DNA of 20,589 nt, taken from NCBI GenBank assembly GCA_001970955.1, contig MPUH01001232.1:1-20589 (forward strand), written 5' to 3'. Below the pieces are notes generated by a model. The model made no database searches and was not told the DNA's origin. It saw only the letters and a program-made list of their open reading frames with translations. Position numbers and translations under genes: made by a program. Source of the stretch: Stentor coeruleus (Eukaryota; Ciliophora; Heterotrichea; Heterotrichida; Stentoridae). Shown here piece by piece: positions 8,467 through 17,258 of the stretch. Each line of letters begins with the position of its first letter. The first letter of the stretch is position 1.

Positions 8467-9312
8467 ATGGAAAATAAACCAACTTACTCAAGTCTCAAAA
8501 TTGTGGATGAAGACTTAAAATCAGTAAATTCTCAGTTATCCACTCTAATATCCCAAAGCTATTATAAGACAAACAAAGTGAAAACTATTAAAAATGATGG
8601 CCCGAAGATAAAAAGTGTATTAAAAAAAACCCTAATCGACTCAGAAGCTCAATATAGCACAAACATCAATAAAAGAATCCTAGAAACAACTTTTCAGCTC
8701 CCCCAAATCATAAAAGATATAATCCCATATGAGAAAATGCTTAGAAGAGAATCAAAAATTGAAATAAATCGTAAAATTTCTATGTTAGTAGTCAAAAACT
8801 CAAAATCAACATCAACCCTTAAAAAACCTTCTAAATGTCCCCAAATGCCAAAAATTAAACAGAAACTTTGCAATAGTTATTCTGAATCCAACTCCAATAA
8901 GCCATTATCTTCCCTTAAAGCTAAAATCAAAAAAAAAATGCTCCCTCTAGAATACGTAAAAATCAACATATCCAAAAAAAACTCCCTTCTTCAAAGCTTA
9001 AAACCTATACAAGTTGGAAAAATAATGGAAAACCTTGGAAATCATAATAAAAATATTAAATCAATAAACACTTGTATTAGTCCTTCACATAAAATCTCAG
9101 ATTTTTTTAATGAGTCTGTTTATAACTCAACAGCAAATGTTAATAAAATACAAAAACATCAAGGGATAACTGAACTTCCCCCTATAGATAAAGAGAAAAA
9201 TCTTACTGATTATTTTAATAGAGTTATTAGAGAGTTTGATTTAGAACATGTTGATTGTACTGAGAAAGAGGCTGTGAATATTTTTGATTTGTATTTACCT
9301 AAAGATAATTAG
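8467..9312 (+). CDS. Unrecognised lysine/serine-rich protein
   Basis: A 281-residue open frame starting MENKPTYSSLKIVDEDLKS and ending in TAG, rich in Lys, Ser, Asn and Ile and probably largely disordered. It has no membrane segments, signal peptide or recognised domain. Short basic clusters (for example KPSKCPQMPKIKQK around 120 and KAKIKKK near 155) alternate with Ser/Asn stretches. The C-terminal 40 residues are more acidic and look more ordered (DYFNRVIREFDLEHVD...NIFDLYLPKDN). The coding strand shifts from A/C-rich in the 5' half to T/G-rich in the 3' half, the same drift seen in the recognised genes, which supports it being real. It is convergent with the GH31 gene. Function unknown. 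Confidence 0.75.
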   Translation: MENKPTYSSLKIVDEDLKSVNSQLSTLISQSYYKTNKVKTIKNDGPKIKSVLKKTLIDSEAQYSTNINKRILETTFQLPQIIKDIIPYEKMLRRESKIEINRKISMLVVKNSKSTSTLKKPSKCPQMPKIKQKLCNSYSESNSNKPLSSLKAKIKKKMLPLEYVKINISKKNSLLQSLKPIQVGKIMENLGNHNKNIKSINTCISPSHKISDFFNESVYNSTANVNKIQKHQGITELPPIDKEKNLTDYFNRVIREFDLEHVDCTEKEAVNIFDLYLPKDN

Positions 9313-9927
9313 AATATTATTTTTGAAAATTGTTTTAAGTTTATATATGGTTTTTTGTTTGTTTTTGATTAACTTTTTTTTATGATATTAGTATTTTTAA
9401 GTGGAAATACTGAGTTATTGTTTGAGATTTTTTTATTATAATTAGAATATGTACAAAGTGTGAATAGGGTTAATGTAAAAGTTGTTAGACTTTAGGAAAT
9501 AAATTTTTTTTGAAGTGATAGGTTTTATAATAAAGAAATTTAAGGTTGAGAGGAATGGGATAGGAAATGGGAAATGCTTTAAGGCATTTTCAAATGTGGG
9601 GTTTAATTAGAGATGATAGCAAAAATAAAACCAAAACCTACAGACTCCTCATACGCAATTAAATAATTTTAAAGGGTAAAAAAACTGCTACCATGCAAAA
9701 AATCCAAGACATAAAACATAAAATTAAAGAATTACCTTCTAAAAACCTGTTAAAAACCATAATTTCTTATCCTTACTCATAAATTCAACAATCTTTCATA
9801 TTCCATAAACCAATAATCCTACTCCCAACCATAAATCCTCTTCTCCCAAACCTATTATTTTCAACATAAAATCTTCCCTTACAAAATACACATAAAATTT
9901 TCTACCTAAAAATCTAACTCTTAACTA
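9313..9927. other. Convergent intergenic spacer with a skew switch near 9620
   Basis: This lies between the 3' ends of the plus-strand gene at 8467 and the minus-strand GH31 gene. The plus strand is G/T-rich to about 9615 and abruptly A/C-rich from about 9630 to the GH31 stop. A weak inverted repeat (AAATGC and GCATTT with a 6-nt loop) lies at about 9572-9589. No gene is supported. Confidence 0.65.
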
Positions 9928-12516
9928 CTAAATAAAGTAATCAATAAGCAAAGTGGCCATTTCATCAGGCTGTAAATAATTCTTAAGCCATATTTTGCAT
10001 ATCATATCTTCAGCACTCCAATAAACATTAGCCGGGATAAAAGTTGGAATCATTCCTGACGACAATTTATAAACTGATTCAGGAGCAGCAGTACATCCAT
10101 AAAACACTAAAGTAGAAATATAAGGCCATTCTCCAGTTTGTCTAGTATACCCATAGCTAAGTTGTTGTAAAGTCAAATAATCAAATGTACTATTATGTGA
10201 GAAAAACTGATACTCAACTTCTAAATAGCTTCCACTAGCCATAGTATTATAAGTAGTTCCATCATCAAATATAATCGACCCAATAGCATCAAATCCAGGT
10301 CCTTGGGTTATAATAAGACTAATATTTGAATATCTAGTATCTCTAAGAGACATAGCCGTGTTAAAATTATCAACAATAGGGATAATAAACCCTTGAGCAA
10401 TATGAATATTAATAAGCCCAGGCCATGGCATATCAAGATATACAGAGTTATCATAATCTAAGAAAATATACTCTCCTGTATATAAATCATACCAATTATC
10501 ATCTGGGAAATAAGATGTTGATCCTGTGATACCATACCATAAACATGGATGAACAATAAGTGCTTTACCTAACATAAATGAAGCTGTAGCATTATATAAT
10601 AAATTAATATCATTAGGATATTCCCAATAAGCTGGTTTGAAAAACATTCCTCCTTCAAGACTGATTCTCATCATATGAGTATAATAATATAATTGAAGCA
10701 TATATTTGTTACGTATAGATACTTGATTAGTTTCAATTAACTGAATTCCAAATGCCCATGGTTCTTGTGGTATTGATGATGCATTATTATGATTACGAGA
10801 AAATGGATACATAGTTCCTAATTGAGTCCATCTTGCACAGAGTTCAAGATTTGTGTTACCAAGAAAACCACATATGTCAGCACCCATCATAGGAATTCCA
10901 AACATACCAAAGTTGAAAATCCCAGTAATGGAATATTCCATATAAGCCCATTGAGAGAAGTTGTCTCCAAGCCATTTTGAAGCCCATTTATGATGGCCTG
11001 GGAAGGAACTTCTAGAAATTATGAAAGGTCGGGTTTGTTTTTGGATGAAATACTGAGCTGTAGCTTTACTTCCAAGATATCCATAAAGAGAATGCATGTT
11101 ATACTCAGTTTGCCCATTAGCATGAAGGGCAGCAACATCTAAAGATCTTGTGTTTATATCTTCACCTGGGGTCCAAGGCATGGTTTGATTATTAATAAGT
11201 GAAGTTGGATAACCTAAACACCCTGTTATAAAATTGCTAGCTTCGTTCATGTCAAACCAGATTCCTGAAAACGACACAGTTTGTTGGAAAGAATTCAAAG
11301 CTCCAACCCAATAATCTGTAGCATTCTTACTGAACCAGTCAACAAAAGTTGCATTACCAGGCCAGACCTGTCCAACACAAGGAGCATTTGGGGCATAAGG
11401 GTTCATAATCCAAACATTGCTATTAGTTCCATTCATATAATAACTATCACTAAAATTCTGAGCAATTCCAGCATCAACAATAGGAATATAATTTTTACCA
11501 GTTGCTAATAAACTATCAACAAGTTGAGTCATGTTACTTAAAGGATAATTAACTGGATCAAAAACAAAGTCTTGTTTATTAAGCATATAATCAATATCAT
11601 TCCATAAAACATCTAAAGGTAAACCATAATAAGTGTAATTATCATAAACTTCTTGTAACATAGAAACATTAGTATAACCCCAACGGCTTTGATGCCATCC
11701 TAAACTCCAATAAGGTATTTCAACAGGTGGGCCGATAAGTTGATGATACTGGAAAATAACATCTTCAGGCTGAGGACCAATAAAAAGCCACATATCAATT
11801 ATCCCTCCAGTTGATCTAAATGTTAAAGTTTGAGGACCGACTATAGCTGACATAGCATTAGCATTATATAAAAGTCCTCCAAAAGCTAAACCACTATCAT
11901 CATCGACTATCATATAAAAAGGTTGAGAACTATACATATTTGCATCTTGAGATTGCCCATCATCAACAGGTGAAGTTCTATCTCTAGACCATAAAGTATA
12001 AGTCCCAGGGGGAACTATAAATGAAGTTATTCTTTCACCAAGGCCCATAACATTAATCCCATAGCCATAATTACTTGTAAACAATATATCTTGATCATCA
12101 TAACTAAACCATAAACTAGGATCTAGATTAAAAATCACTCTTTTATCTGAAGATCTAATAACTTGAATACCCATTGGATTTTCACTGACTGTAACATTAT
12201 AAAGTCCCATATTTCCTTGGATTGTATAGTTTGTAAAATCATATGGGACTTCAAAACGAGTGTTTTGTTGATCAGTGATTCTGATTCTTATACGTTGAGG
12301 GTTATCATATGTTATATTGAGAAAGAGTTTTGTAATGACTGTCTCATTGGCACTTTTGAGATTGCCAAGATGATAAGTTGCTGTAGCTGTAATGCCATTG
12401 GATGTATATGAAATATTAGAAAGATCATAAGGATTATCTTTACCTTGGTTTAAGTTGTATGCTGAAACCAGGAAAAAACACCCTATGAGGACTAGCATTG
12501 GTGATGATTTGACCAT
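9928..12516 (-). CDS. Secreted or lysosomal GH31 alpha-glucosidase
   Basis: An 862-residue family-31 glycoside hydrolase, acting on alpha-linked glucose at non-reducing ends (maltose or starch digestion, probably in lysosomes or food vacuoles). It begins with a signal peptide (MVKSSPMLVLIGCFFLVSAY, cleavage after about residue 19), then an N-terminal beta-sandwich, the barrel (about 260-600) and C-terminal beta domains. The GH31 active-site signature GIWFDMNE is at 418-425 with nucleophile Asp422; WLGDNFSQW (515-523) supplies the likely acid/base Asp518; GADICGF (545-551) and RWTQLGTMYPFSRNHN (562-577) are also diagnostic. Many N-x-S/T sites fit a glycosylated luminal enzyme. No trefoil (P-type) domain is evident before the barrel, unlike human lysosomal GAA or sucrase-isomaltase. 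No intron; stop TAG. Substrate preference cannot be read from the sequence. Confidence 0.95.
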   Translation of the reverse strand: MVKSSPMLVLIGCFFLVSAYNLNQGKDNPYDLSNISYTSNGITATATYHLGNLKSANETVITKLFLNITYDNPQRIRIRITDQQNTRFEVPYDFTNYTIQGNMGLYNVTVSENPMGIQVIRSSDKRVIFNLDPSLWFSYDDQDILFTSNYGYGINVMGLGERITSFIVPPGTYTLWSRDRTSPVDDGQSQDANMYSSQPFYMIVDDDSGLAFGGLLYNANAMSAIVGPQTLTFRSTGGIIDMWLFIGPQPEDVIFQYHQLIGPPVEIPYWSLGWHQSRWGYTNVSMLQEVYDNYTYYGLPLDVLWNDIDYMLNKQDFVFDPVNYPLSNMTQLVDSLLATGKNYIPIVDAGIAQNFSDSYYMNGTNSNVWIMNPYAPNAPCVGQVWPGNATFVDWFSKNATDYWVGALNSFQQTVSFSGIWFDMNEASNFITGCLGYPTSLINNQTMPWTPGEDINTRSLDVAALHANGQTEYNMHSLYGYLGSKATAQYFIQKQTRPFIISRSSFPGHHKWASKWLGDNFSQWAYMEYSITGIFNFGMFGIPMMGADICGFLGNTNLELCARWTQLGTMYPFSRNHNNASSIPQEPWAFGIQLIETNQVSIRNKYMLQLYYYTHMMRISLEGGMFFKPAYWEYPNDINLLYNATASFMLGKALIVHPCLWYGITGSTSYFPDDNWYDLYTGEYIFLDYDNSVYLDMPWPGLINIHIAQGFIIPIVDNFNTAMSLRDTRYSNISLIITQGPGFDAIGSIIFDDGTTYNTMASGSYLEVEYQFFSHNSTFDYLTLQQLSYGYTRQTGEWPYISTLVFYGCTAAPESVYKLSSGMIPTFIPANVYWSAEDMICKIWLKNYLQPDEMATLLIDYFI

Positions 12517-12647
12517 ATTTATTATTCGCCAATAAGGAAATTAGTATAAAGTTTAGATAAGGACTAGGCTTTGTTTGTAATGATGGAGAAAATATGTTTT
12601 TATATAGGATTTTGATGGCAAATTGAAAGATCATGTTTTATATACAA

Positions 12648-13607
12648 CTAAATCCATACCTTAGCGGTTTTATAATGAAAACTTTTCCTTTTTGCGATTG
12701 GCAATGGGGAATAAAATGCTGGTCCAGGAGGTTTTTTCTTTGCACTTATCCACCCTCGTTTACTTTCTGATAAAAACACCGCCCCGGTTACTAAAGCTTT
12801 ATGACTTTCATGTTGTAAGCTATACTCTCCTGGTCCTGGGATCATATTTTTAGTCTTCCTTCTCACAGGTTTCCCAAACCGATCTACTTCTGTAGCTAAA
12901 AACATCGATGAAGGTTTTATTTTCCCTAAGACCTCAAGATTATATTCTCCAGGTCCTGGAGTTGTTAATACAACCGGTTTAGCATGTGGGTCATATAAAT
13001 TAACTTGTTCTCTTTTACAACTAGAAGGTTGGATAAAAGGTGCTGTAACATATCCTGAACTCTTAGGTTTAATAGGATTATATTGCCATGGTGTAGGGTT
13101 ATCAAAATCATTAGATTTCATTCTTTTAGTTGAACTTTTAAACATGGATGTAATTTCACGTTCTGATGCAAGTTTTTTAGGCTCGTAATAACCTGGAGAT
13201 GGGATTTGAAGGGTTCTTTCTGTTGTTCTTGCCCGTCCATTTATGGTTATTGAATTTGGTTTATATGATTTGTGGTTATAAGTTCCTGGACCTGGTACAG
13301 AGGTTGTGTATTGGAGTTTTTTAAAACGAGATGAGTTGCTAACGTAAAAACCTTTTTTATTTGACGAAGATGGGGGTTTTTTTGGCTCATAGTCACCTGG
13401 TCCTGGCATTTTTATGATTGAAGATGTGGTAAAACGTTGGGCTGAAGAATTAAAACCATCGTAGTGGGATGGGATTGTTAGGATTTGCTCAATTTTTGTT
13501 GGGATAGAAGGCTGAGATAGACGGTTGTAAGCATCAACTACTGGGCCTTTGAAGAGTTTGCCAGAGATTTCTTTGCCCGCCTGACGATATGAAGTCTTTT
13601 CTCCCAT
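12648..13607 (-). CDS. STPGR (SHIPPO) repeat protein, probably ciliary
   Basis: A 319-residue basic protein with about seven Pro-Gly-rich STPGR/SHIPPO motifs: PGPGDYEP (68-75), PGPGTYN (105-111), PSPGYYEP (136-143), the variant PTPWQYNP (171-178), PGPGEYN (217-223), PGPGEYS (257-263) and the variant PGPAFYSP (294-301). Spacing is irregular at roughly 30-40 residues. Proteins with these repeats (ODF3/SHIPPO, STPG1/2, and ciliary inner-microtubule proteins) bind tubulin and stabilise axonemal or cortical microtubules, so an axonemal or cortical role is likely here. There is no other domain. The gene ends only 131 bp upstream of the GH31 start and is divergent from the gene at 13941. Stop TAG; no intron needed. 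Confidence 0.88.
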   Translation of the reverse strand: MGEKTSYRQAGKEISGKLFKGPVVDAYNRLSQPSIPTKIEQILTIPSHYDGFNSSAQRFTTSSIIKMPGPGDYEPKKPPSSSNKKGFYVSNSSRFKKLQYTTSVPGPGTYNHKSYKPNSITINGRARTTERTLQIPSPGYYEPKKLASEREITSMFKSSTKRMKSNDFDNPTPWQYNPIKPKSSGYVTAPFIQPSSCKREQVNLYDPHAKPVVLTTPGPGEYNLEVLGKIKPSSMFLATEVDRFGKPVRRKTKNMIPGPGEYSLQHESHKALVTGAVFLSESKRGWISAKKKPPGPAFYSPLPIAKRKSFHYKTAKVWI

Positions 13608-13940
13608 TAAATAATTATTTTTTTGAGAAAACAGGATTTGGATTTTGAATGTTAGATTGTCAAGTTTTTATTTGTAGGTTTGTATTTTTATTTAGGAATA
13701 AAAATTTATATGAGATTAGATAATTATAAATATACAGAAGGTTTTATATAAAATAAAGAGAATTATTTAAGATTATTGAAATGATTTTTGATGTGTTGAA
13801 TTTTGTTTATGGTATATGATTCATGTAAAAGGGAAATTAATTCTTTTATAATATAAAAAACTAATAACAATTTTTTTTCAGTATCACTTGCTAATCAAAA
13901 TTATTTAAAAATAATCTGCTTACAATGAAATCACTATAAA
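13608..13940. promoter_or_regulatory. Divergent intergenic region, shared promoter interval
   Basis: These 333 bp separate the starts of the minus-strand STPGR gene and the plus-strand gene at 13941, so they must hold both promoters. The plus strand is G/T-rich on the STPGR side and loses its G excess toward 13900. I see no recognisable core promoter element apart from AT-rich runs. Confidence 0.4.
13925..13939 (+). promoter_or_regulatory. Minimal upstream ORF (ATG plus three codons plus TAA)
   Basis: ATGAAATCACTATAA ends one base before the ATG of the gene at 13941, in a different frame. If the transcript starts upstream of 13925, a scanning ribosome would meet this uORF first and could reinitiate immediately. 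If transcription starts between the two ATGs it has no effect. The transcript start is not known. Confidence 0.35.
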
Positions 13941-14570
13941 ATGAATCTATCTTCAAAGAAAAGACCAATAGTTAAAAAAAATAAACTGCAAATAGCCACT
14001 CAATTGACAAACCTCCCATTTATGTTTTCAGTAGGTGTGGGTAATGAAACTAACTCAACATCATCTTCTGATCGAAAAGAAAACAAAGGCTTAAAAATTT
14101 CAAAAAATCAAAAATCAAGCTTTACACAAGAACTTAGAAAATTAGGTATATCAGCAAAGTCTATACCTGAAAAAAACCCTTTAAAATTGAATTCTCAAAG
14201 AGAAGAGTCTATATGTAACAATCAAACTGGTCTTCCTTTTCAACGACGTGCACGAAGTTCATCACCTCCAAGAGAAAATTTGAAGGTTGGAGAAAAACAG
14301 CATAACTATTTATTTGCCCCAAGAAGTCCTGTAGTTGTCTCACATAAAATCAAGTCAAAAGAAGACTTTACTGGAATCTGTAGGGAAAGTGGGTTCTTTC
14401 ATATGGATGATGATGAGGATTTAAAGAACCTTAAAGAAGAATATTGGAAATTACTAGAAAAAGCATCTAGTAAGTATAGTGATTATAAGGATGATGTTGG
14501 GGATGAAGATGAAATAGATGAATTTGAGAATCAGTACAGTTATGGAAACCAGAAAAAAACTTCTAAATAA
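13941..14570 (+). CDS. Unrecognised protein with acidic C-terminus
   Basis: A 209-residue open frame beginning MNLSSKKRPIVKKNKLQIAT and ending in TAA. The first two thirds are basic and Ser/Lys/Asn-rich and likely disordered, with an Arg/Ser/Pro stretch RRARSSSPPREN at about residues 101-112 that resembles a phosphorylation site cluster. From about 148 the protein is acidic and predicted helical (DDDEDLKNLKEEYWKLLEKA, then DDVGDEDEIDEFE). There is no recognised domain, signal peptide or membrane segment. The divergent STPGR neighbour gives no functional hint beyond possible co-expression. Function unknown. Confidence 0.75.
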   Translation: MNLSSKKRPIVKKNKLQIATQLTNLPFMFSVGVGNETNSTSSSDRKENKGLKISKNQKSSFTQELRKLGISAKSIPEKNPLKLNSQREESICNNQTGLPFQRRARSSSPPRENLKVGEKQHNYLFAPRSPVVVSHKIKSKEDFTGICRESGFFHMDDDEDLKNLKEEYWKLLEKASSKYSDYKDDVGDEDEIDEFENQYSYGNQKKTSK

Positions 14571-14973
14571 TATGATTATTTATATTGAATATTGCTATTA
14601 AATTTTATATATTTCTTCTAAGTAACTCCTTTTATATTATACGTTAATATGTATGATATTAATCATTTATTATTGAAAGTATCTTTAAAATATGGTTTAC
14701 AATAAAAATAATGAAAACCTTATGTTGAAAAAAGTATTTAAAACTTATGAATATTTATGTAAAGGTCAAATAACTAAATAAAGCTATTTATTTATACGTC
14801 TATTATTTGTAGGAGTACTATCTTGAATTGGAGGACTCACAACAATCAATGGGTTTGCAATTTCATTGTTTCGACTCTGAGATTCATTTATTGGAAGTCT
14901 CTCAGCAGCCTCACCAGTAGGAATTATTCTATAATATTTCTTATTGAAATCCTTTATTCCTTTAATAGTAAGT

Positions 14974-15130
14974 ATCCAATAAATTCCAACAAGAAAAGGC
15001 CAAGCTATAGTTAAAGCAATACAAATTACAGATGCTAATTCTCCACATATAGGCTTTTTCCCAGAATAAGGGTATGAATATGAGCATCCTGAAAACTGAA
15101 GATCTTCAAGAGCAACCCAATAATAAAAGC
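14974..15130. repeat. Near-identical 157-bp block in copy 1
   Basis: It matches 17476-17632 with 3 differences and 19073-19229 with 5 differences (counted by eye), including synonymous positions, although the surrounding coding DNA of copy 1 is far more diverged. It encodes the end of TM3, the second loop and TM4. It starts immediately next to the 14-nt insertion. This is the pattern of a gene-conversion tract. Confidence 0.8.
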
Positions 15131-15147
15131 TTATTTAATATATAAAA
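15131..15147. other. Insertion site that breaks copy 1
   Basis: These 17 nt of T/A-rich DNA (TTATTTAATATATAAAA) replace the 3 nt CTA found in copies 2 and 3 between shared flanks TAATAAAAGC and CAATCTGC. The net gain of 14 nt causes the frameshift. Confidence 0.8.
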
Positions 15148-15696
15148 CAATCTGCAAAATCGCACATGCAGTATAAACTATAGCAGATATCCAAAAATTA
15201 AAAGTTAATAAATACATGCCTTTACTTTTCGACATAGAGGCTAGAACACCTTTAGCATTTAAACCAAGGACGATACATCCAACCAAAAATATAATCAGCA
15301 AATTACCCCCCCCTTCATCCCATGTTTCTAAAAAATCGCAGTCTGTCTGACATGAATCATCACAAAAATTCTTGCATTCTGAATAATCATAAGTGTAATT
15401 GCATAAAGAGATTATAGATGATTGAGTTATTTTATTGAATTCTAAGATATCATTTGTGGATAAAGTTTGATTAACTGGACAATATGCTATAATATTAGAG
15501 TTTGGAGAGGTTAAGGCACCAATATAAATATATTCAATATCATCAATTTTCCAAGTTTGGGAAAACCATTTGTCTATTGATATACAGTATACAATAGGAG
15601 TAAATACTATAGCATTGAGCATAAATAGTATGAATATATAAACATAGGAGGAATTTGGAAACTTTTGAGTTCGTTCAGAGTCCATTTATTTTTTTT

Positions 15697-15755
15697 AACA
15701 GAAATAATTTTTATATAAATTAAATATTTTAAAGATTTGGATATTATATGATTGG
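15697..15755 (-). promoter_or_regulatory. Conserved promoter-proximal block, copy 1
   Basis: AACAGAAATAATTT at 15697-15710 and ATTGGAATAT starting at 15751 (CCAAT on the coding strand, 66 nt upstream of the ATG) recur at nearly the same distances upstream of copies 2 and 3, while the DNA between has diverged. Candidate transcription-start or factor-binding elements; function inferred. Confidence 0.4.
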
Positions 15756-16715
15756 AATATATGGAATAATATTGACATGTATCGAAATTATGTTGTTGAC
15801 TAAATTGGTATAACAGAATGAATTAATTTTTTGATGAAGTAAAAAAAATTATATTTACTGGGATTATGGATAAAGTAGGAAAGTGAATTTTTATATATTT
15901 TGAGATATGAATAAGTGGTATACGTGAAGAAAAATATTAAAAAGTTTATGAAAATGATAAGATTTTTAGAGGGTTGATGGTATTTTATGTCCTGGTATGG
16001 TCATAAAATAATCTAATAATCTATATTTTTTGTTTGCTTAGGAATTATTTTTCTTTAATTTTTATACAAATCGCTTATAATAAATAAATCTATCTTAAAT
16101 TACAGTTTTTCAAAGCGTTATTTTATAAATGAGGCATACTTGATAAGACTAAAATTGAGAGAAAAAAAAAACAACAGGAAATTTAATGATTATTGGCCAG
16201 ACTTAAAAAAATTGGAAAAAGACTATAAAAGAAATTGCAATTTTTTTTAAAGGTTATAATTTTGATAGGCTTGTCAACCCATAAGACCTATCCTTAATAT
16301 TTAAATATAATTTTAACTATTGAAATACTTAATGCATGACAAAATTAAATCACAAAACATTTTTTATAAAAACCATTGCATTCCCAACATCAAAAAATTA
16401 AAAAAAAATCCTACAAAGCTTTATTCAATCTATAATACAATATACATCTCCCTTCAAAACCTATTATCTTATAAAACACATACACCTTTTCTATTCAAAT
16501 CCTTATCTAATGCATTTTGATATTATATATTTATAATATCACTTTATATAAAACTTGAATTATATGGAAAATCGAGCCTGTCCATAAAAAATGAATATTC
16601 TCATATCTCTAGAAATGAAGCTTTATCCGAATAAAAGACTTTTACCTTTTTCTAACCCTTGATTGTCTTAAAGAGAAAGTTTTATTGTCTACCCTCAAAA
16701 AATTCTAATATCTCA
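15756..16715. other. Spacer upstream of copy 1, no supported gene
   Basis: From 15756 to about 16450 it is a diverged copy of the DNA upstream of copy 3. From about 16240 to 16520 the plus strand is C-rich and G-poor, as upstream of plus-strand genes, which fits its position before the decayed plus-strand gene at 16716. A 66-codon plus-strand frame at 16320-16520 is low complexity and not convincing. Confidence 0.5.
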
Positions 16716-17136
16716 ATGAGAAAAAACGAATATTGGATTCAAAATCAAAAATGGTGTTATAGACATACTAAGATAGATTTATCATTTACGGTGATATCAG
16801 CAAACTTTTTAAAATTATTCTTTTTTTAAAGAAGAAGAAAAAGAGGGTTATGCATTAAAGTACCTTGATCATTTGGAAAAACTTCATTTTTGTTAGTCTC
16901 GTAGGTAGAAAAATAGATGCTCATACTTCTTAGTGTCTTTATATCATTTATTTCAATAGGATATAAATCCAATTGAAGATCAAAATAAGAAAAATTCAAA
17001 AATTAAACTATTCGATGATGAAATCAAACCTGGTAATCATAAAGTACATAAAGTTATAATATGTAATGAATCAAATACTCTTCTTTATTTGAGAGGTAAA
17101 AAATTAATTCCTGTTTTACCTGATTTATATTGGTAA
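16716..17136 (+). pseudogene. Decayed plus-strand gene, possibly a U1-type zinc-finger protein
   Basis: Successive fragments read like degraded coding DNA. From ATG at 16716 one frame gives MRKNEYWIQNQKWCYRHT and continues about 37 codons; a 1-nt shift in the T run near 16830 leads to KEEEKEGYALKYLDHLEKLHF, then stops. A third open stretch (16960-17136, 58 codons then TAA) contains KIKLFDDEIKPGNHK. The order YW-x-QNQKWC followed by a Glu/Lys-rich segment recalls the N-terminus of WBP4/FBP21-like spliceosomal proteins with a U1-type zinc finger (YWKSQPKKFCDYC), but the second Cys is missing and the assignment is tentative. No 15-nt introns explain the breaks. Its 3' part is duplicated at 18622-18771. 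Confidence 0.45.
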
Positions 17137-17258
17137 ATGCTTATCTTTATTTGATAAATATATAGCACCTTATAATCATGTTTATAAAAACAATCAAAGC
17201 TTTATGTTGAAAAGTATTTAAACTTATGAATATATACAATTCTAATAACTAAAGAAAT

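Larger units (their letters stand above)
14784..15685 (-). pseudogene. Tetraspan-family copy 1, broken by a net 14-nt insertion
   Basis: The first 184 codons (15131-15685) are intact and about 59% identical by eye to copy 2, covering the N-terminus, TM1, the Cys-rich loop, TM2 and TM3. The frame then hits TAA at 15131-15133. Aligned with copies 2 and 3, 15131-15147 is 17 nt where they have 3 (net +14), so the frame shifts. Beyond it the homologous frame is fully open from 15130 to TAG at 14784-14786 and encodes the second loop, TM4 and the cytoplasmic tail, which lacks the APPRAPP repeat of the other copies. No 15- or 16-nt GT...AG intron can restore the frame: the only GT...AG there is 19 nt and leaves it out of phase. 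It may be a recent pseudogene or still make a 184-residue three-pass product. Confidence 0.75.
14700..16450. repeat. Tandem array unit 1 (broken tetraspan copy plus flanks)
   Basis: The unit spans a 3' flank, the tetraspan-family pseudogene and a long upstream flank. The 3' flank (from about 14700; shared words TTATGTTGAAAA, AAACTTATGAATAT) matches the 3' flank of unit 2. The upstream flank matches that of unit 3 as far as about 16450, including TAGG/AAGGCCTATCCTTAATATTTAA-like DNA near 16285-16310 and 20358-20385. Boundaries are by eye. Confidence 0.7.

Noticed and set aside
15129-15150. Intron in tetraspan copy 1 instead of a frameshift
   Set aside because: The only GT...AG pair spans 19 nt, and its removal leaves the downstream frame out of phase with copies 2 and 3; a length of 14 or 17 nt would be required.
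16320-16520. 66-codon plus-strand frame in the array spacer
   Set aside because: Low-complexity Asn/Lys/Ile composition with no homologous frame in the matching flank of copy 3 at about 20390-20530.
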